Of a stretch of 64,000 nucleotides of DNA, positions 8,858 through 17,841 are shown one piece after another; the first letter of the stretch is position 1, and each line of letters starts with the position of its first letter. Position numbers and translations under genes: made by a program. The stretch comes from Arthrospiribacter ruber (GTDB lineage: Bacteria; Bacteroidota; Bacteroidia; Cytophagales; Cyclobacteriaceae). Below the pieces are notes generated by a model that saw nothing but the letters and a program-made list of their open reading frames with translations, was not told the origin of the DNA and did no database searches. The stretch is from assembly GCF_019343195.1 (NCBI RefSeq), contig NZ_RPHB01000002.1:186001-250000 (forward strand). The letters are read 5' to 3'.

Positions 8858-10705
8858 TCATTTTGGATCCAATATCATCTTCATCTCGTTTTTGATCTCT
8901 TCCACTGCCTGTGACGGTACCTTGGGTTCTTTTTCTATTAAATATTGGGCTATGGGAATCAATTTATCATTTTCCCCTATCTCTTCATATAATTTAGCCA
9001 ATAGATAGCGTGCATAAAATCGGTCAGGAAGCATATCTACAGCCAGCTTGTAAGCCTCTTCAGCCTCTTTGTACAGCCCTAAAGCCCTGTAACTGTCACC
9101 CAAAGTCGTCTGGATGATGGTATTTCCTGCATAGTATTTGGCACGTTCCAATGTGATTACAGCCTCCTTGTGACCTCCCTGTACTGAAAGTGCTTTGCCG
9201 TAATTGGTAAGAAAATCCCCTTCCTTATTAAAGTAAGGATATGCATTCTGATATTTTTCGATTACCGTCCCAATAGTACCTCCATTGTATAGCCTCAATG
9301 CCTCTTTCCAATCCTTAGAAGCCTGATATAATCCCTTCAATTTCACTCCAGCAAAAGCAGTCAGGGAAAGCAAGAACAAACTTAATCCCCATGCAATTAA
9401 GGGATTGGGACGTTTTATTCTCCGGGTGTAAATTAAGTCGGACTCCCCTGCAGCTATCGCAAAATACAACACGGCGCTGAGCTTGATGGGAAGGATGTGG
9501 GAAGGGTAGGAAAACATTCCGAATACCAGTATGGAAATGATTCCTGCCTGCGAGATCCTCAAAGATGCGCTTGGCTTACCTTTACCAGTCCGGAACAAAA
9601 AAAGTATCAGCAGGAAAACCAACAACAGGCCTATTATCCCTTGCTCTGCCAAAAGCTGCAAACCTTCATTGAAGGCATACACCACATCATCGGCCAGATA
9701 AATGGAAGGGTCTTTGGGATTTGCCTGGAAGTAGGCTGCCTGTGCTTCCATGTAGCCCGCCTTGAAGCGGTCAAAGCCCAGACCAACCCAAGGGTTCTCT
9801 TTGACCATACCCCAAGATGCTTTCCACATCAGTAACCTGCCATCGGCAGAGTCTCTCTTAAACCGATAGATACTTCCAAATAAACTTAACAAGACTATTA
9901 CTAAGAGAAAAGCCGCTAAGTATTTTTTGACAGGGCGGTCTATGAAGTCCATCCTTAAGTAATTTCTCCAATGATAGCGATGATACAGTAAAAAAACAGC
10001 CGAAATCAACACGGCCAACCAGGCTGCACGGGACTGGGCGGCGGGCAATACAAGCAATATCCCTCCACAGGTCGCTAAGGCAAAGTATTTTAGAATACTT
10101 TGCAATTGTTTGTATTCATCCAGTAATAATAACTTGTCAACAAACAGATATATGCCCAACGCAGCAGGAAACAGCGCTGCCAGATAGCCCGAATAAGGCC
10201 CCGGGTTAAAAAAACTACCTGTCAGTGGAAAACCCGAATGCTGGGTGGGGTAAACCCCATACAGTTGCAGTTGCCCATAAACCAATTGTATCATTGCGCC
10301 AATTATCAGCAAAACCAACAACAGAAAGTGATTTTCTTTTTTGAAGAATATCCTGACTGCCAGATAAAACATCACCAAACCAATCAGGTCGAACAGACGA
10401 TAGGATTGGCTGGCGGTTTCCTGAAGGAAAAAGGCATTGATTACAGCCCAGGCAATGACCAAAAAAAGCAGGCAATCCAAAGCCTTGATCTGAAAAACCC
10501 AGGCCTTGTCTTTTCGTATTAAAAATGCAGCGAGCGGAAATGCCACTCCCATCATCAATGCCAAAAGCAGCATACTTTGTCCCAACTGTAAAAAAGGAAT
10601 ATAAGCCCAACCTTCTATCCTAAACAAAGGGAGAAAAGCCAAAGCAATACCGAAGATCGCAATGAAAACAAATTGACTGGTTGTATGGAAAATTGATTTT
10701 TGCAA
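8858..10705 (-). CDS. O-antigen ligase-like (Wzy_C) membrane protein with C-terminal TPRs, copy 1
   Basis: A 615-residue polytopic inner-membrane protein with about ten hydrophobic segments up to residue 445. The Wzy_C/WaaL-type periplasmic region is visible as GRLLMWKASWGMVKENPWVGL. The C-terminal 150 residues contain tetratricopeptide-like repeats (GDSYRALGLYKEAEEAYKLA). The superfamily includes O-antigen ligases, polymerases and PglL-type protein O-glycosyltransferases; which of these it is cannot be told. It follows the thioredoxin-like gene of cassette 1 after 185 bases on the same strand. A mosaic paralog lies at 25804-27669. Confidence 0.8.
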   Translation of the reverse strand: MQKSIFHTTSQFVFIAIFGIALAFLPLFRIEGWAYIPFLQLGQSMLLLALMMGVAFPLAAFLIRKDKAWVFQIKALDCLLFLVIAWAVINAFFLQETASQSYRLFDLIGLVMFYLAVRIFFKKENHFLLLVLLIIGAMIQLVYGQLQLYGVYPTQHSGFPLTGSFFNPGPYSGYLAALFPAALGIYLFVDKLLLLDEYKQLQSILKYFALATCGGILLVLPAAQSRAAWLAVLISAVFLLYHRYHWRNYLRMDFIDRPVKKYLAAFLLVIVLLSLFGSIYRFKRDSADGRLLMWKASWGMVKENPWVGLGFDRFKAGYMEAQAAYFQANPKDPSIYLADDVVYAFNEGLQLLAEQGIIGLLLVFLLILFLFRTGKGKPSASLRISQAGIISILVFGMFSYPSHILPIKLSAVLYFAIAAGESDLIYTRRIKRPNPLIAWGLSLFLLSLTAFAGVKLKGLYQASKDWKEALRLYNGGTIGTVIEKYQNAYPYFNKEGDFLTNYGKALSVQGGHKEAVITLERAKYYAGNTIIQTTLGDSYRALGLYKEAEEAYKLAVDMLPDRFYARYLLAKLYEEIGENDKLIPIAQYLIEKEPKVPSQAVEEIKNEMKMILDPK

Positions 10706-10890
10706 TTTTTATTAGAATTGATTGTGAAAATATTTGAAATTCAAATTACATGAAGACAATAATCTTCGCTTCCAAAAGTCATACTATTATCCTACATCAT
10801 CATTGTAGCTTCCCCTCACCTAGAAGTGGTTTTCTAAACCTTCTTATAATACTAAATGGCTTTAAGTAAACTGTAGTTTGGTTGTTCAAA

Positions 10891-11460
10891 TCAAGGTTTG
10901 ATTTGATCGCTTAATAACTCAAGAAAAGCTTTATCTTTTATTGGATTTCCTTTAAATAAAACTTCAAATCTTGAATTGATTAAAATAGTGTTAATTCCGT
11001 TTTCCAACAATTCATTGTTTAGTAATCTGAACTCGTCATTGGTGTCGAAATAAAATTCTCCTTTAGGAAGTGAATCCCCTTCGTTTTCAACTACAAATTT
11101 AAAAAAGTGGAACTCATCTTGTGCTCTTGCGATGAAGAAAAACGGAATTTTGAATTCTTGGAATTTTGGTTCATTTTCGATCCAAAAATCCAATTCTTGA
11201 ATACATGTCACACATGAAGCATTAATGAATATAACCATGGATTTGGAGCTGTTTCTAATTCTTGTAGCAACATCCAATTGTGGCTCATAAATCGTCCTAT
11301 AAAGTATTAAAGAGTCAGGTAGTATTACTGAATCAATAAGAATATCTAGAGATTGGATATCATTTAATTGATTGACTTCATACCTCTTAGGTTTGCAAAA
11401 CCAGATGAATAAAGATAAAAGAAGAAGAAATGTCAGGAGGGAATTGAAGCTTTTAATCAT
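10891..11460 (-). CDS. Thioredoxin-like membrane-anchored protein (cassette 1 accessory)
   Basis: A 189-residue protein with an N-terminal hydrophobic segment (about 8-24) followed by a periplasmic thioredoxin-like domain. The segment MVIFINASCVTCIQELDFW places a CxxC pair (CVTC) after a beta strand, as in AhpC/TSA-type redoxins. Its ATG overlaps the stop of the upstream propeller gene by four bases (ATGA), so the two are translationally coupled. Since the cassette encodes a Cys-rich peptide, a role in disulfide formation or exchange on that peptide is an attractive inference. Confidence 0.62.
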   Translation of the reverse strand: MIKSFNSLLTFLLLLSLFIWFCKPKRYEVNQLNDIQSLDILIDSVILPDSLILYRTIYEPQLDVATRIRNSSKSMVIFINASCVTCIQELDFWIENEPKFQEFKIPFFFIARAQDEFHFFKFVVENEGDSLPKGEFYFDTNDEFRLLNNELLENGINTILINSRFEVLFKGNPIKDKAFLELLSDQIKP

Positions 11461-12503
11461 AGATCTATATAGATGATTTCCCCCTTATCAACATCAAAAG
11501 AATAGATTCTTTTACTATCAGAAGAAACACTAAAACTCATTATTTTCCTATCCAAATTTATTTTACTAATCGGCTCCCCATTCCAATTATAAACCAAAAT
11601 GGTATTGGCCATAAATGAGTCGGTAATCTTGTCGTGTTCACCCGAGAAGGAAATGTAGATGAAGTCGTCCGTTACAGCCAAATCAGTATATGTATGCTGT
11701 AAATCCCCCCCTCTTTCCAAATGAAATTTCCCATTTTCTCCTTGTGTTAATGCAAAATCATTGTCAATATTTTCCGGCCCTTGTATCAAAATACTTTCAA
11801 AATCGGCCAAATCAAAAATTTCAATGGACTCATGCCATCTATAGGCAGTTACTAATTTTTTTTCATCAGGTTTTACCGCTATTTTCGCTTGAAAATAATC
11901 CCGGAGTAATTCGTTTGGAATATCATCCGAAATTTTAGTGAATGAGCCAAATTCCTGAATAATTTCCCCGGTGAGCTTATCAATTCTTTGAAATTTATTC
12001 ATTGAAGTTAGTAAACCATTCCCTATAAACTCATCTTCGTTGAATATATCTATATCATTAAAATAATCGTTAAACTTCACTTCATACCTGTTTTCACCAC
12101 CATTGACGTTAGATAAATCATAAGATACAACTTTTGATATAGACTTATCCATTACCCAAAGCACCTGATTTTTTATCCCCGAAGAAAATGGAGCAAATGT
12201 TTCATAAGGTCCACTGCCCTTTCCTATAAAACTTTCCTTGAAATCCTTTGATTTAAAATCATAGAAATGGAAAATTTTATTGTTCCACCCTTTCAAATCA
12301 AAAACAAATAGCCCTGAATCAACCTCAAAGATTTTATAGGGTGTTCCTTCAAATTCCAAAAGCTTATCAAACTTGTAATCATTTGATTTGGGAAAAGAAG
12401 CAACTCTTTTACTGTTTTCGTTGATAATTACCTCCCTTTCCTTTTTCTGAACACAAGAATTCAACACTAAAATTAGAATCGTAATCAATTTTATTTTTTC
12501 CAT
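11457..12503 (-). CDS. Six-bladed beta-propeller lipoprotein (cassette 1)
   Basis: A 348-residue lipoprotein; the signal peptide ends ILVLNSC with the lipidated Cys near residue 17. The remainder is beta-rich and belongs by pattern to the TolB-like/DUF5128 six-bladed propeller group of Bacteroidota. The GKGSGPYETF segment corresponds to the G-x-G-P-x-E-(Y/F) motif of that group. There is no enzyme motif. It lies 165 bases downstream of its peptide gene and is coupled to the thioredoxin-like gene. Proposed role (inference): ligand binding at the outer membrane or periplasm. Confidence 0.7.
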   Translation of the reverse strand: MEKIKLITILILVLNSCVQKKEREVIINENSKRVASFPKSNDYKFDKLLEFEGTPYKIFEVDSGLFVFDLKGWNNKIFHFYDFKSKDFKESFIGKGSGPYETFAPFSSGIKNQVLWVMDKSISKVVSYDLSNVNGGENRYEVKFNDYFNDIDIFNEDEFIGNGLLTSMNKFQRIDKLTGEIIQEFGSFTKISDDIPNELLRDYFQAKIAVKPDEKKLVTAYRWHESIEIFDLADFESILIQGPENIDNDFALTQGENGKFHLERGGDLQHTYTDLAVTDDFIYISFSGEHDKITDSFMANTILVYNWNGEPISKINLDRKIMSFSVSSDSKRIYSFDVDKGEIIYIDL

Positions 12504-12668
12504 TTTTTTTACTTTCTACGGTTTTATCTTTTAGTGCACAGAGGATCAAAACATTTTAAAGATTCTTTTCCAATGCAAGTGGGTTTCTTTAGAATGTTGA
12601 TTTTTAGTTAATAAAAATGGTGCAAAGTGGAAAAATATTAACATTCCAAATCACCAATAGTTTTACTT

Positions 12669-12956
12669 TTAATATCCACAACTTGCAGGTTCCATAATAG
12701 ATTTTTCACGACAATTTAATATTTGGAATCCACCGGAGAAACAAGAATCGTATGGATTTCCTGTATGTCTACAGTTTTTAGCTACAGTTTCACCTTGTGC
12801 AATCGCCTTATTCCCCAACTCAATCAAAGTAATAGATGGAAGGATTTTGTCCTTTTCGAATTCCAAACTGACCATGATGTTAAATACCAGCATCACTCCA
12901 AATACTCCTGCAGCTACCCAGCGTAGCCATTTGCTTGTTTTTAGATAGTTTTTCAT
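12669..12956 (-). CDS. NVEALA-like exported Cys-rich peptide 1
   Basis: A 95-residue precursor. The basic N-region MKNYLKTSKWLRW and a hydrophobic stretch (VAAGVFGVMLVFNIMVSL) are followed by the leader end SITLIELGNKAIAQGET. This resembles the ANVEALAQGE end of NVEALA-family precursors (PF14055-like); cleavage after the AQ/GE region is inferred. The 40-residue tail has four cysteines and ends CGY. An open frame runs 18 codons further upstream through the promoter, but the ATG at 12956 lies downstream of the promoter box and is the start shared with the other copies. Confidence 0.72.
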   Translation of the reverse strand: MKNYLKTSKWLRWVAAGVFGVMLVFNIMVSLEFEKDKILPSITLIELGNKAIAQGETVAKNCRHTGNPYDSCFSGGFQILNCREKSIMEPASCGY

Positions 12957-12991
12957 GTTATTGTTAGTTTTATTATAAATAAATGTTGAAA

Positions 12992-13029
12992 CAAAAATAT
13001 GTTCGGCCACTGCAAAAAAACTTCAGTGG
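12992..13029 (-). promoter_or_regulatory. Conserved cassette promoter with inverted repeat (cassette 1)
   Basis: On the minus strand TATTTTTG (12992-12999) matches the Bacteroidota -7 box TAnnTTTG. Just upstream CCACTG ... CAGTGG (13029-13007) forms a six-base inverted repeat around AAGTTTTTTTG. The same arrangement precedes six other peptide genes, about 35-55 bases before the ATG. Confidence 0.65.
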
Positions 13030-13292
13030 GTCATTTTTTTGATTTTTTTTATTGTGCGCAATCCGGTTGGCACTATGGCCTACTAATTTTAAAGCAAAAA
13101 TTGAGAACTATTGAGAAAAATTTATATCTCAGAAAATATAGGATAGAATAGAAATTTTCACCTAAAAATATGCGTATCCGCAGTAAAACACATAGGTTTG
13201 TTGGATTTGCAACAAGATTCTTGACAAAGTATTATGCCTTTTTAAATCACTTAATGTCTTATTCCATGAATGAAAAAAAGAGTCGAAGATGG
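13030..13292. repeat. Partial copy of the conserved cassette spacer
   Basis: The spacer between the cassette 2 terminal gene and the cassette 1 promoter. It is recognisably the same sequence as the spacers at 19.6, 23.7, 29.4 and 33.8 kb. It contains the CAATCCGGTTGGCACTA block and the AAATATGCGTATCCGCAGT block. No gene is seen in it. Confidence 0.7.
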
Positions 13293-14786
13293 TTATTGAG
13301 AATTCTTAATCTCTACCCAAACTCCCCTAAGTTGTTCTACTACATTTTTAATAATTCGGGACTCTTTCTCTAGGACTTCAGATTTAGTATTTGCTTCGGG
13401 GTATAAACTGTACAGCTGATTAAATTCATCATCTGACAAATAATGAAATCTTTTTTCTGAGTTGGCAACATATTGTTTTTCAATATCAACCTTACTACTT
13501 AGGTCAGATTTAATCCTGGAATACTTTTCTTGAAGTACTGTCCCGTTTTTCGCCCAGTAATTTGCATCATAAGGAACCATGCTTTCCAGGCCGATTCTCG
13601 ACATTGCTTTTCTCAGATTCCCTAAATCTTCCTTATTAACCTGCTTATAGTTTTTAAGATACATCTTTTCGATAATGGAAGACTCATTACTCAGCTCAAA
13701 CGGTCTGGGACGAAACAAATTTCTTTCTCCAAAAAACTTGGCTTCCAAACCTATCTCCATGGGTAAAATTGTAGCATTCTGTCTATCATAAGCCACCGAT
13801 AGAACCCCACTGATCTCCCTGCTTCGGCCACCTCTCTTCAATGGGAAATTCAAATACCTATAACTCGAGAAAATATACATCAACCTCTCTACCATCTCAC
13901 CGCTACTATTCAAATAAAGCACCCCTTCACCTACCAAAAACAAAGGGAGTTTATCATCTGCTTTGAATTGGTCTTTGACAGTAAAATAAATCACATCTAT
14001 TTCATTCTCAACACCATATTTGAAATCATAGTATTTCATACTTTTTTCATTCAAGGGCCCTGACAGCTCCAAAGCTCTGTAAATCTCTCTCACATAAAAA
14101 GGAGAAATCAGATAATCCTTATCTCTATTAACCTGAGTATTAATTCTACTGGCAATAGTGTCTCCAGCCAAATCCCAATGGAAACTTCTCCTGACTTCCA
14201 TCGGAACCAAATGATTATAAGTATCTCCAGAAGAATTATCGTGTGCAAAATCCCACGGCTTCCACTTGTTATTTCCAGAAAGTAGTGACAGTCCATCTGC
14301 TTCATAAAAATCTAAAATTCTTCCTTTTTGACTGACCATAAAATACCCTGAAAAAGCCCCTAGATGAGGAGAAGAAATATATTCAGAACTTATCCGCTTT
14401 GAAAGCTGCTTTACATGGTCCCTGGGATCCTTAAAAAACTTAATTTCAAAAGTCTGTAAAGCTACGTCTTCATATTCCAAAATAATTTTTGTCAATCGGT
14501 TTTCTGTAACTTGGAACACAGTATCAGAATAGAATAGGCTCTTTATCTGAAAAGGTCTCCCCACAGGAAGTGTAACTACACCAACACTATCTGCCAAGGC
14601 TTTTACTTCATCCAATTGATTGTATATCGGCAAAAATGGAACAGCAATCAAGCTTTTCCCATCTTTGAAAAAAAATTGGACACTTCCTTTATCCTTTTCT
14701 CCCTCTTGAGAAAACAGTGGCGTGACTGCAATAAAAGTTAATAAGAATAAAATTTGAATTTTAACTGATTGATTGAGTGCTTTCAT
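13293..14786 (-). CDS. Exported protein of unknown function (cassette 2 accessory)
   Basis: A 497-residue protein that I do not recognise. A cleavable signal peptide is clear: MKALNQSVKIQ then LFLLTFIAVTPLFSQ. The first 100 mature residues look like a beta-sandwich of carboxypeptidase-regulatory type (FFFKDGKSLIAVPFLP ... GVVTLPVGRPFQIK); the rest is mixed alpha/beta with no visible catalytic motif. It starts 7 bases after the propeller stop (an ATG 27 bases further upstream is less likely). Its last 15 or so codons (VVEQLRGVWVEIKNSQ) recur as orphan relics inside the repeats at 19816, 23948 and 29671, so this gene, or its 3' end, was once present in other cassettes. Confidence 0.6.
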   Translation of the reverse strand: MKALNQSVKIQILFLLTFIAVTPLFSQEGEKDKGSVQFFFKDGKSLIAVPFLPIYNQLDEVKALADSVGVVTLPVGRPFQIKSLFYSDTVFQVTENRLTKIILEYEDVALQTFEIKFFKDPRDHVKQLSKRISSEYISSPHLGAFSGYFMVSQKGRILDFYEADGLSLLSGNNKWKPWDFAHDNSSGDTYNHLVPMEVRRSFHWDLAGDTIASRINTQVNRDKDYLISPFYVREIYRALELSGPLNEKSMKYYDFKYGVENEIDVIYFTVKDQFKADDKLPLFLVGEGVLYLNSSGEMVERLMYIFSSYRYLNFPLKRGGRSREISGVLSVAYDRQNATILPMEIGLEAKFFGERNLFRPRPFELSNESSIIEKMYLKNYKQVNKEDLGNLRKAMSRIGLESMVPYDANYWAKNGTVLQEKYSRIKSDLSSKVDIEKQYVANSEKRFHYLSDDEFNQLYSLYPEANTKSEVLEKESRIIKNVVEQLRGVWVEIKNSQ

Positions 14787-14793
14787 TATGGTA

Positions 14794-15963
14794 TCAATTT
14801 TCCGGTAACTCAAACCTTAAAAGTTTTATTGAATCTTCCTCTTTGTCTGGCCTATACTTAAACTCACCGTAATAATAGGGTGCTTTATATCCTACAAAGA
14901 GAAAGTCTTTTGGAACCTCTACATCTCCTATCAGTGTATCATCTCGATAAATCTGCAAACCGTCTACATGTGGATTGGATTTGGTATATCCCCTAAACAA
15001 AAGCCCCGTCTCCCTGACATAATCTACTGAATGATAATAGCCATAACGATCCCTGTCCAATTTCCATACAGCTTCATAATCTTCTACATCTTCGGCTTTG
15101 AAATTTTCATAAGCTATGTTCATTTCCTTGCCAGCCACGCCAAAAGCATAATACACTTCACCAGAACCACTTAACTTATACAAAATACTGTCTGCCTCAT
15201 ATCCTTGGATGTAATTATCAGCATCTAAATATGAAAATGGAGCCCCAGTCAAAGTAGACAGAAATTTGTACTGATGATATATGGGTGAATACCCTCCATG
15301 AATAGATACTTTAGGGTCATCTGGATTGACTTTGCCTAAAACGCAAGCTTCCTGATAAAACTTTTCATGCCAGAGGTAATTAAAATCCGGATGAGGAATA
15401 GTGATTGAAAATACTAAGTTGCCTTGGTAGTCATGTCCCAGTTTCAAATGTTCAATAAAAACTTCATAATGACCTACATAGTGTGCCTTTGGATTGTTTA
15501 GCAGTTCATTATAAGGTGTATTTTCATGATAAAAGTCGAATTGCCCCCTTTTCACTATTTCCCAATTTTTATTGATAAAAAAATATTGATAACTACCACC
15601 TAATATTACCAGATATTCATCCATGATCGTAGTTTCCAGGATAATATTATTAATTGAATTTGGACCATCACCTCTACCCAAATTGGTCGATCGATGAACT
15701 AGATCATCTGAAAACACATGTGCTGAAACCAACTTCCTGTCTAAGAGTGTTAGGCTATCATTGAAAATAACCCAGGTTCCAAGTCCCGAGAAAAAAATAT
15801 TATTATTGATCAGAGTATCTATTTTGATGCTATGGATCGAGATTTCTTTTTTTGGAGTGAACTCAACAGATTTCCCCAAATAGGTCACATCCTTATCTTC
15901 TTGGCAATTTGTACAAATGACCAGAGTCACTGACAAAAACAAATAAACACTTTTGTAATTCAT
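14794..15963 (-). CDS. Six-bladed propeller-like lipoprotein (cassette 2)
   Basis: A 389-residue lipoprotein; the signal peptide MNYKSVYLFLSVTLVICTNC ends in a plausible lipobox. The NLGRGDGPNSI segment is the cassette's version of the G-x-G-P motif, near residue 95. The ATG at 15963 is preferred over one at 15990, which would add nine residues before the signal peptide. It is more diverged than the cassette 5, 7 and 8 propellers and lacks their DNPVL-type C-terminus. It is followed immediately by the 497-aa exported protein and preceded by its peptide gene at 71 bases. Confidence 0.62.
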   Translation of the reverse strand: MNYKSVYLFLSVTLVICTNCQEDKDVTYLGKSVEFTPKKEISIHSIKIDTLINNNIFFSGLGTWVIFNDSLTLLDRKLVSAHVFSDDLVHRSTNLGRGDGPNSINNIILETTIMDEYLVILGGSYQYFFINKNWEIVKRGQFDFYHENTPYNELLNNPKAHYVGHYEVFIEHLKLGHDYQGNLVFSITIPHPDFNYLWHEKFYQEACVLGKVNPDDPKVSIHGGYSPIYHQYKFLSTLTGAPFSYLDADNYIQGYEADSILYKLSGSGEVYYAFGVAGKEMNIAYENFKAEDVEDYEAVWKLDRDRYGYYHSVDYVRETGLLFRGYTKSNPHVDGLQIYRDDTLIGDVEVPKDFLFVGYKAPYYYGEFKYRPDKEEDSIKLLRFELPEN

Positions 15964-16034
15964 AAATGCTTTGAATACGTTCTGATACAAGGAGGATTGA
16001 AAATTTTCAATCCTCCAGAATTAAAAATTAATGT

Positions 16035-16352
16035 CTAACAATTACTACTCCATGAATTACAGTTACCTGTCCCTCCGGAAAATTCAGCACATTTTCTATT
16101 GAAGCTAATGTAATTTCCACCACTACAAACTGCTCCATGACACCGACATTTCAGTGATCCGGTATCTGGTGGCCAAGGATTTTCAATTGTTTGGGCCATC
16201 GCCTTATTCCCCAACTCAATCAAAGTAATAGACGGAAGGATTTTGTCCTTGTCAAATTCCAAACTCACCATGATGTTAAATACCAACATGAATCCAAATG
16301 CTCCGGCAGCCACCCAGCGTAGCCACTTGCTTGTTTTTAGATAGTTTTTCAT
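16035..16352 (-). CDS. NVEALA-like exported Cys-rich peptide 2
   Basis: A 105-residue precursor with an intact leader (MKNYLKTSKWLRWVAAGAFG, then LELGNK-type end reading IELGNKAMAQ). The tail after AMAQ has six cysteines, is rich in Ser, Gly and Asn and ends SSNC. It lacks the GE(S/T) dipeptide that follows AQ in most siblings and has TIENPWPPD instead, so the processing site may differ. The start at 16352 is chosen by alignment with the other copies; the frame is open upstream to 16406 but overlaps the promoter. Confidence 0.72.
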   Translation of the reverse strand: MKNYLKTSKWLRWVAAGAFGFMLVFNIMVSLEFDKDKILPSITLIELGNKAMAQTIENPWPPDTGSLKCRCHGAVCSGGNYISFNRKCAEFSGGTGNCNSWSSNC

Positions 16353-16387
16353 GTTATTGTTAGTTTTGTTATAAATAAATGTTGGAA

Positions 16388-16425
16388 CAAAAATATATTC
16401 GGCCACTGCAAAAAAACTTCAGTGG
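16388..16425 (-). promoter_or_regulatory. Conserved cassette promoter with inverted repeat (cassette 2)
   Basis: TATTTTTG on the minus strand at 16388-16395; CCACTG/CAGTGG inverted repeat at 16425-16403. The ATG of peptide 2 is 36 bases downstream of the -7 box. Confidence 0.65.
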
Positions 16426-16686
16426 GTCATTTTTTGATGTTTTTTATGATTATTCTATCTGTTGAATCAATTTTATCATTCGAATCTACCCCCCTTTTTA
16501 AGTCCCCAAAATTAAACTTTGGAAAAGTTCACTTTACCCTACTATCTAAACGTCATTGTTATTAGATTTTGGAATAATAAAAGTAACTTGATTTTGAGTA
16601 CGTATTTGAATGAGGTATTTGGAACCTCAGTTCTTGAAAGTTTCCTTTTACAGCATGAATGTTGCTATATAAATTAAATAGCTATC
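16426..16686. other. Gene-free spacer upstream of cassette 2
   Basis: About 260 AT-rich bases between the cassette 2 promoter and the end of the hydrolase-like gene. Unlike the other spacers it does not resemble the conserved cassette spacer. No gene or strong hairpin is seen. Confidence 0.45.
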
Positions 16687-17841
16687 TTAATTTTTATGGA
16701 TTAGCCCTTTTGATTGGAGGTTTTCGAAAGCGTTGATCTGACCCTGCATATCATTTTCGAAAAAACTTTGAAGTACTTCTGACCATTCTATTTGGACATT
16801 TAATTTTTGCAATGCATGCGCATCTTTGACATAGAGCATGGTGGGGTTTAGAATGAATTCGGCCAAACCTTCGAATGTCTTTGGATTGATGAGCAGATTT
16901 TGAGTCGAACAGACCACCATCACCTTGCCTGAAAACCCTGTCAACAAATCATAATGGATGCCCACAAATTGAAATGGATTGGTTAAATAAACTTCCCAAG
17001 GCTCTTGGCTATTGATTTTCAACCATTGTATTACCTTTGGGGCAGATCTGGACACAGAGTGGTCATATAGGTAGTTTCGGCTATGTTCAAAAAGCCGGAT
17101 TTTCACAGCAATATCCTGTAATTGATCTTCATTAATATCGGGAATAAAATATTGCCAAGTTTTAAATTGAAAAATCTTGTTTTGCAGTGCAGCTTTCTTC
17201 CTCCTAGAATCATCGTATGGTTGATCTAATCCGGCATACATCATAAACTTTAGCCATTTTCCCAAAGTATAAGTTTCTTGCAATCCATCAATTGGAAATT
17301 CAAATGGCCTAAAACCCATATTCCTCTGCAAATCAAAAAGGAGTGGATTAACGACAACCACCTTTCCAACATTCTTTGGAAAGAGGCTAAGATAATGTAG
17401 TGCTATGTAGGAAGCACTTGGGTAAGCGAACAAATGAATCTGCTTTTCCCCCAATGACTCCTTCCTCCAACATGCAAGGTCATTTGCATGCTGGTCTATG
17501 TTTAACCATTTATAGGCATTAGACCAATTGTTTTGACCAGAATACTTGACAAGGCGGCTTATCTCCTTACTGCCTTTTCTGCCATGAAAAAGTACGATAT
17601 TGAACCTCTGGGATAAGTCCGGTGGAATCATCGTGTTATTCAAACAATCATCCAAGGCATCAGAAATTATAACCACCGTTTCTTTGTCAGGGTCAAAACC
17701 ATTGACAAAAGAATAGCCCACTTTAATCTTTATACTCTTGGTATCATGGTGATCAACAGGAACCATAATAAATCTAACCTCTGTCCCAAAAACAGGATTT
17801 AAATAAAAGAATAAAACGGTTAGGGTCAATATTGCCTTCAA
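16687..17841 (-). CDS. Alpha/beta-hydrolase-fold exported protein with degenerate nucleophile elbow (cassette 3 accessory)
   Basis: A 384-residue exported protein (signal MKAILTLTVLFFYLNPVFG). A hydrolase-fold pattern is visible: the strand VVIISDALDD, LFHGRKGS, then HLFAYPSASYIALHYLSLFP, where the Ser sits at the nucleophile position but G-x-S-x-G reads A-Y-P-S-A-S. A late His occurs in VKDAHALQ. It may be an inactive or atypical esterase/peptidase. The start is a TTG (17841) overlapping the TGA of the propeller gene (TTGA), which implies translational coupling. It belongs to the cassette 3 operon. Confidence 0.58.
   Translation of the reverse strand: MKAILTLTVLFFYLNPVFGTEVRFIMVPVDHHDTKSIKIKVGYSFVNGFDPDKETVVIISDALDDCLNNTMIPPDLSQRFNIVLFHGRKGSKEISRLVKYSGQNNWSNAYKWLNIDQHANDLACWRKESLGEKQIHLFAYPSASYIALHYLSLFPKNVGKVVVVNPLLFDLQRNMGFRPFEFPIDGLQETYTLGKWLKFMMYAGLDQPYDDSRRKKAALQNKIFQFKTWQYFIPDINEDQLQDIAVKIRLFEHSRNYLYDHSVSRSAPKVIQWLKINSQEPWEVYLTNPFQFVGIHYDLLTGFSGKVMVVCSTQNLLINPKTFEGLAEFILNPTMLYVKDAHALQKLNVQIEWSEVLQSFFENDMQGQINAFENLQSKGLIHKN

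Noticed and set aside
12957-13010. In-frame upstream extension of peptide 1 (also peptides 2, 3 and 8) starting MAE(H/Y)IFV
   Set aside because: The extension runs through the TATTTTTG promoter box, and peptide 4 has none of it. The shared ATG of MKNYLK is the sensible start.
13007-13029. CCACTG/CAGTGG hairpin with T-run read as a transcription terminator
   Set aside because: On the plus strand the run is of A, and on the minus strand the T-run lies in the loop, not after the stem. Its fixed position before the -7 box in seven copies fits a promoter-linked element better.
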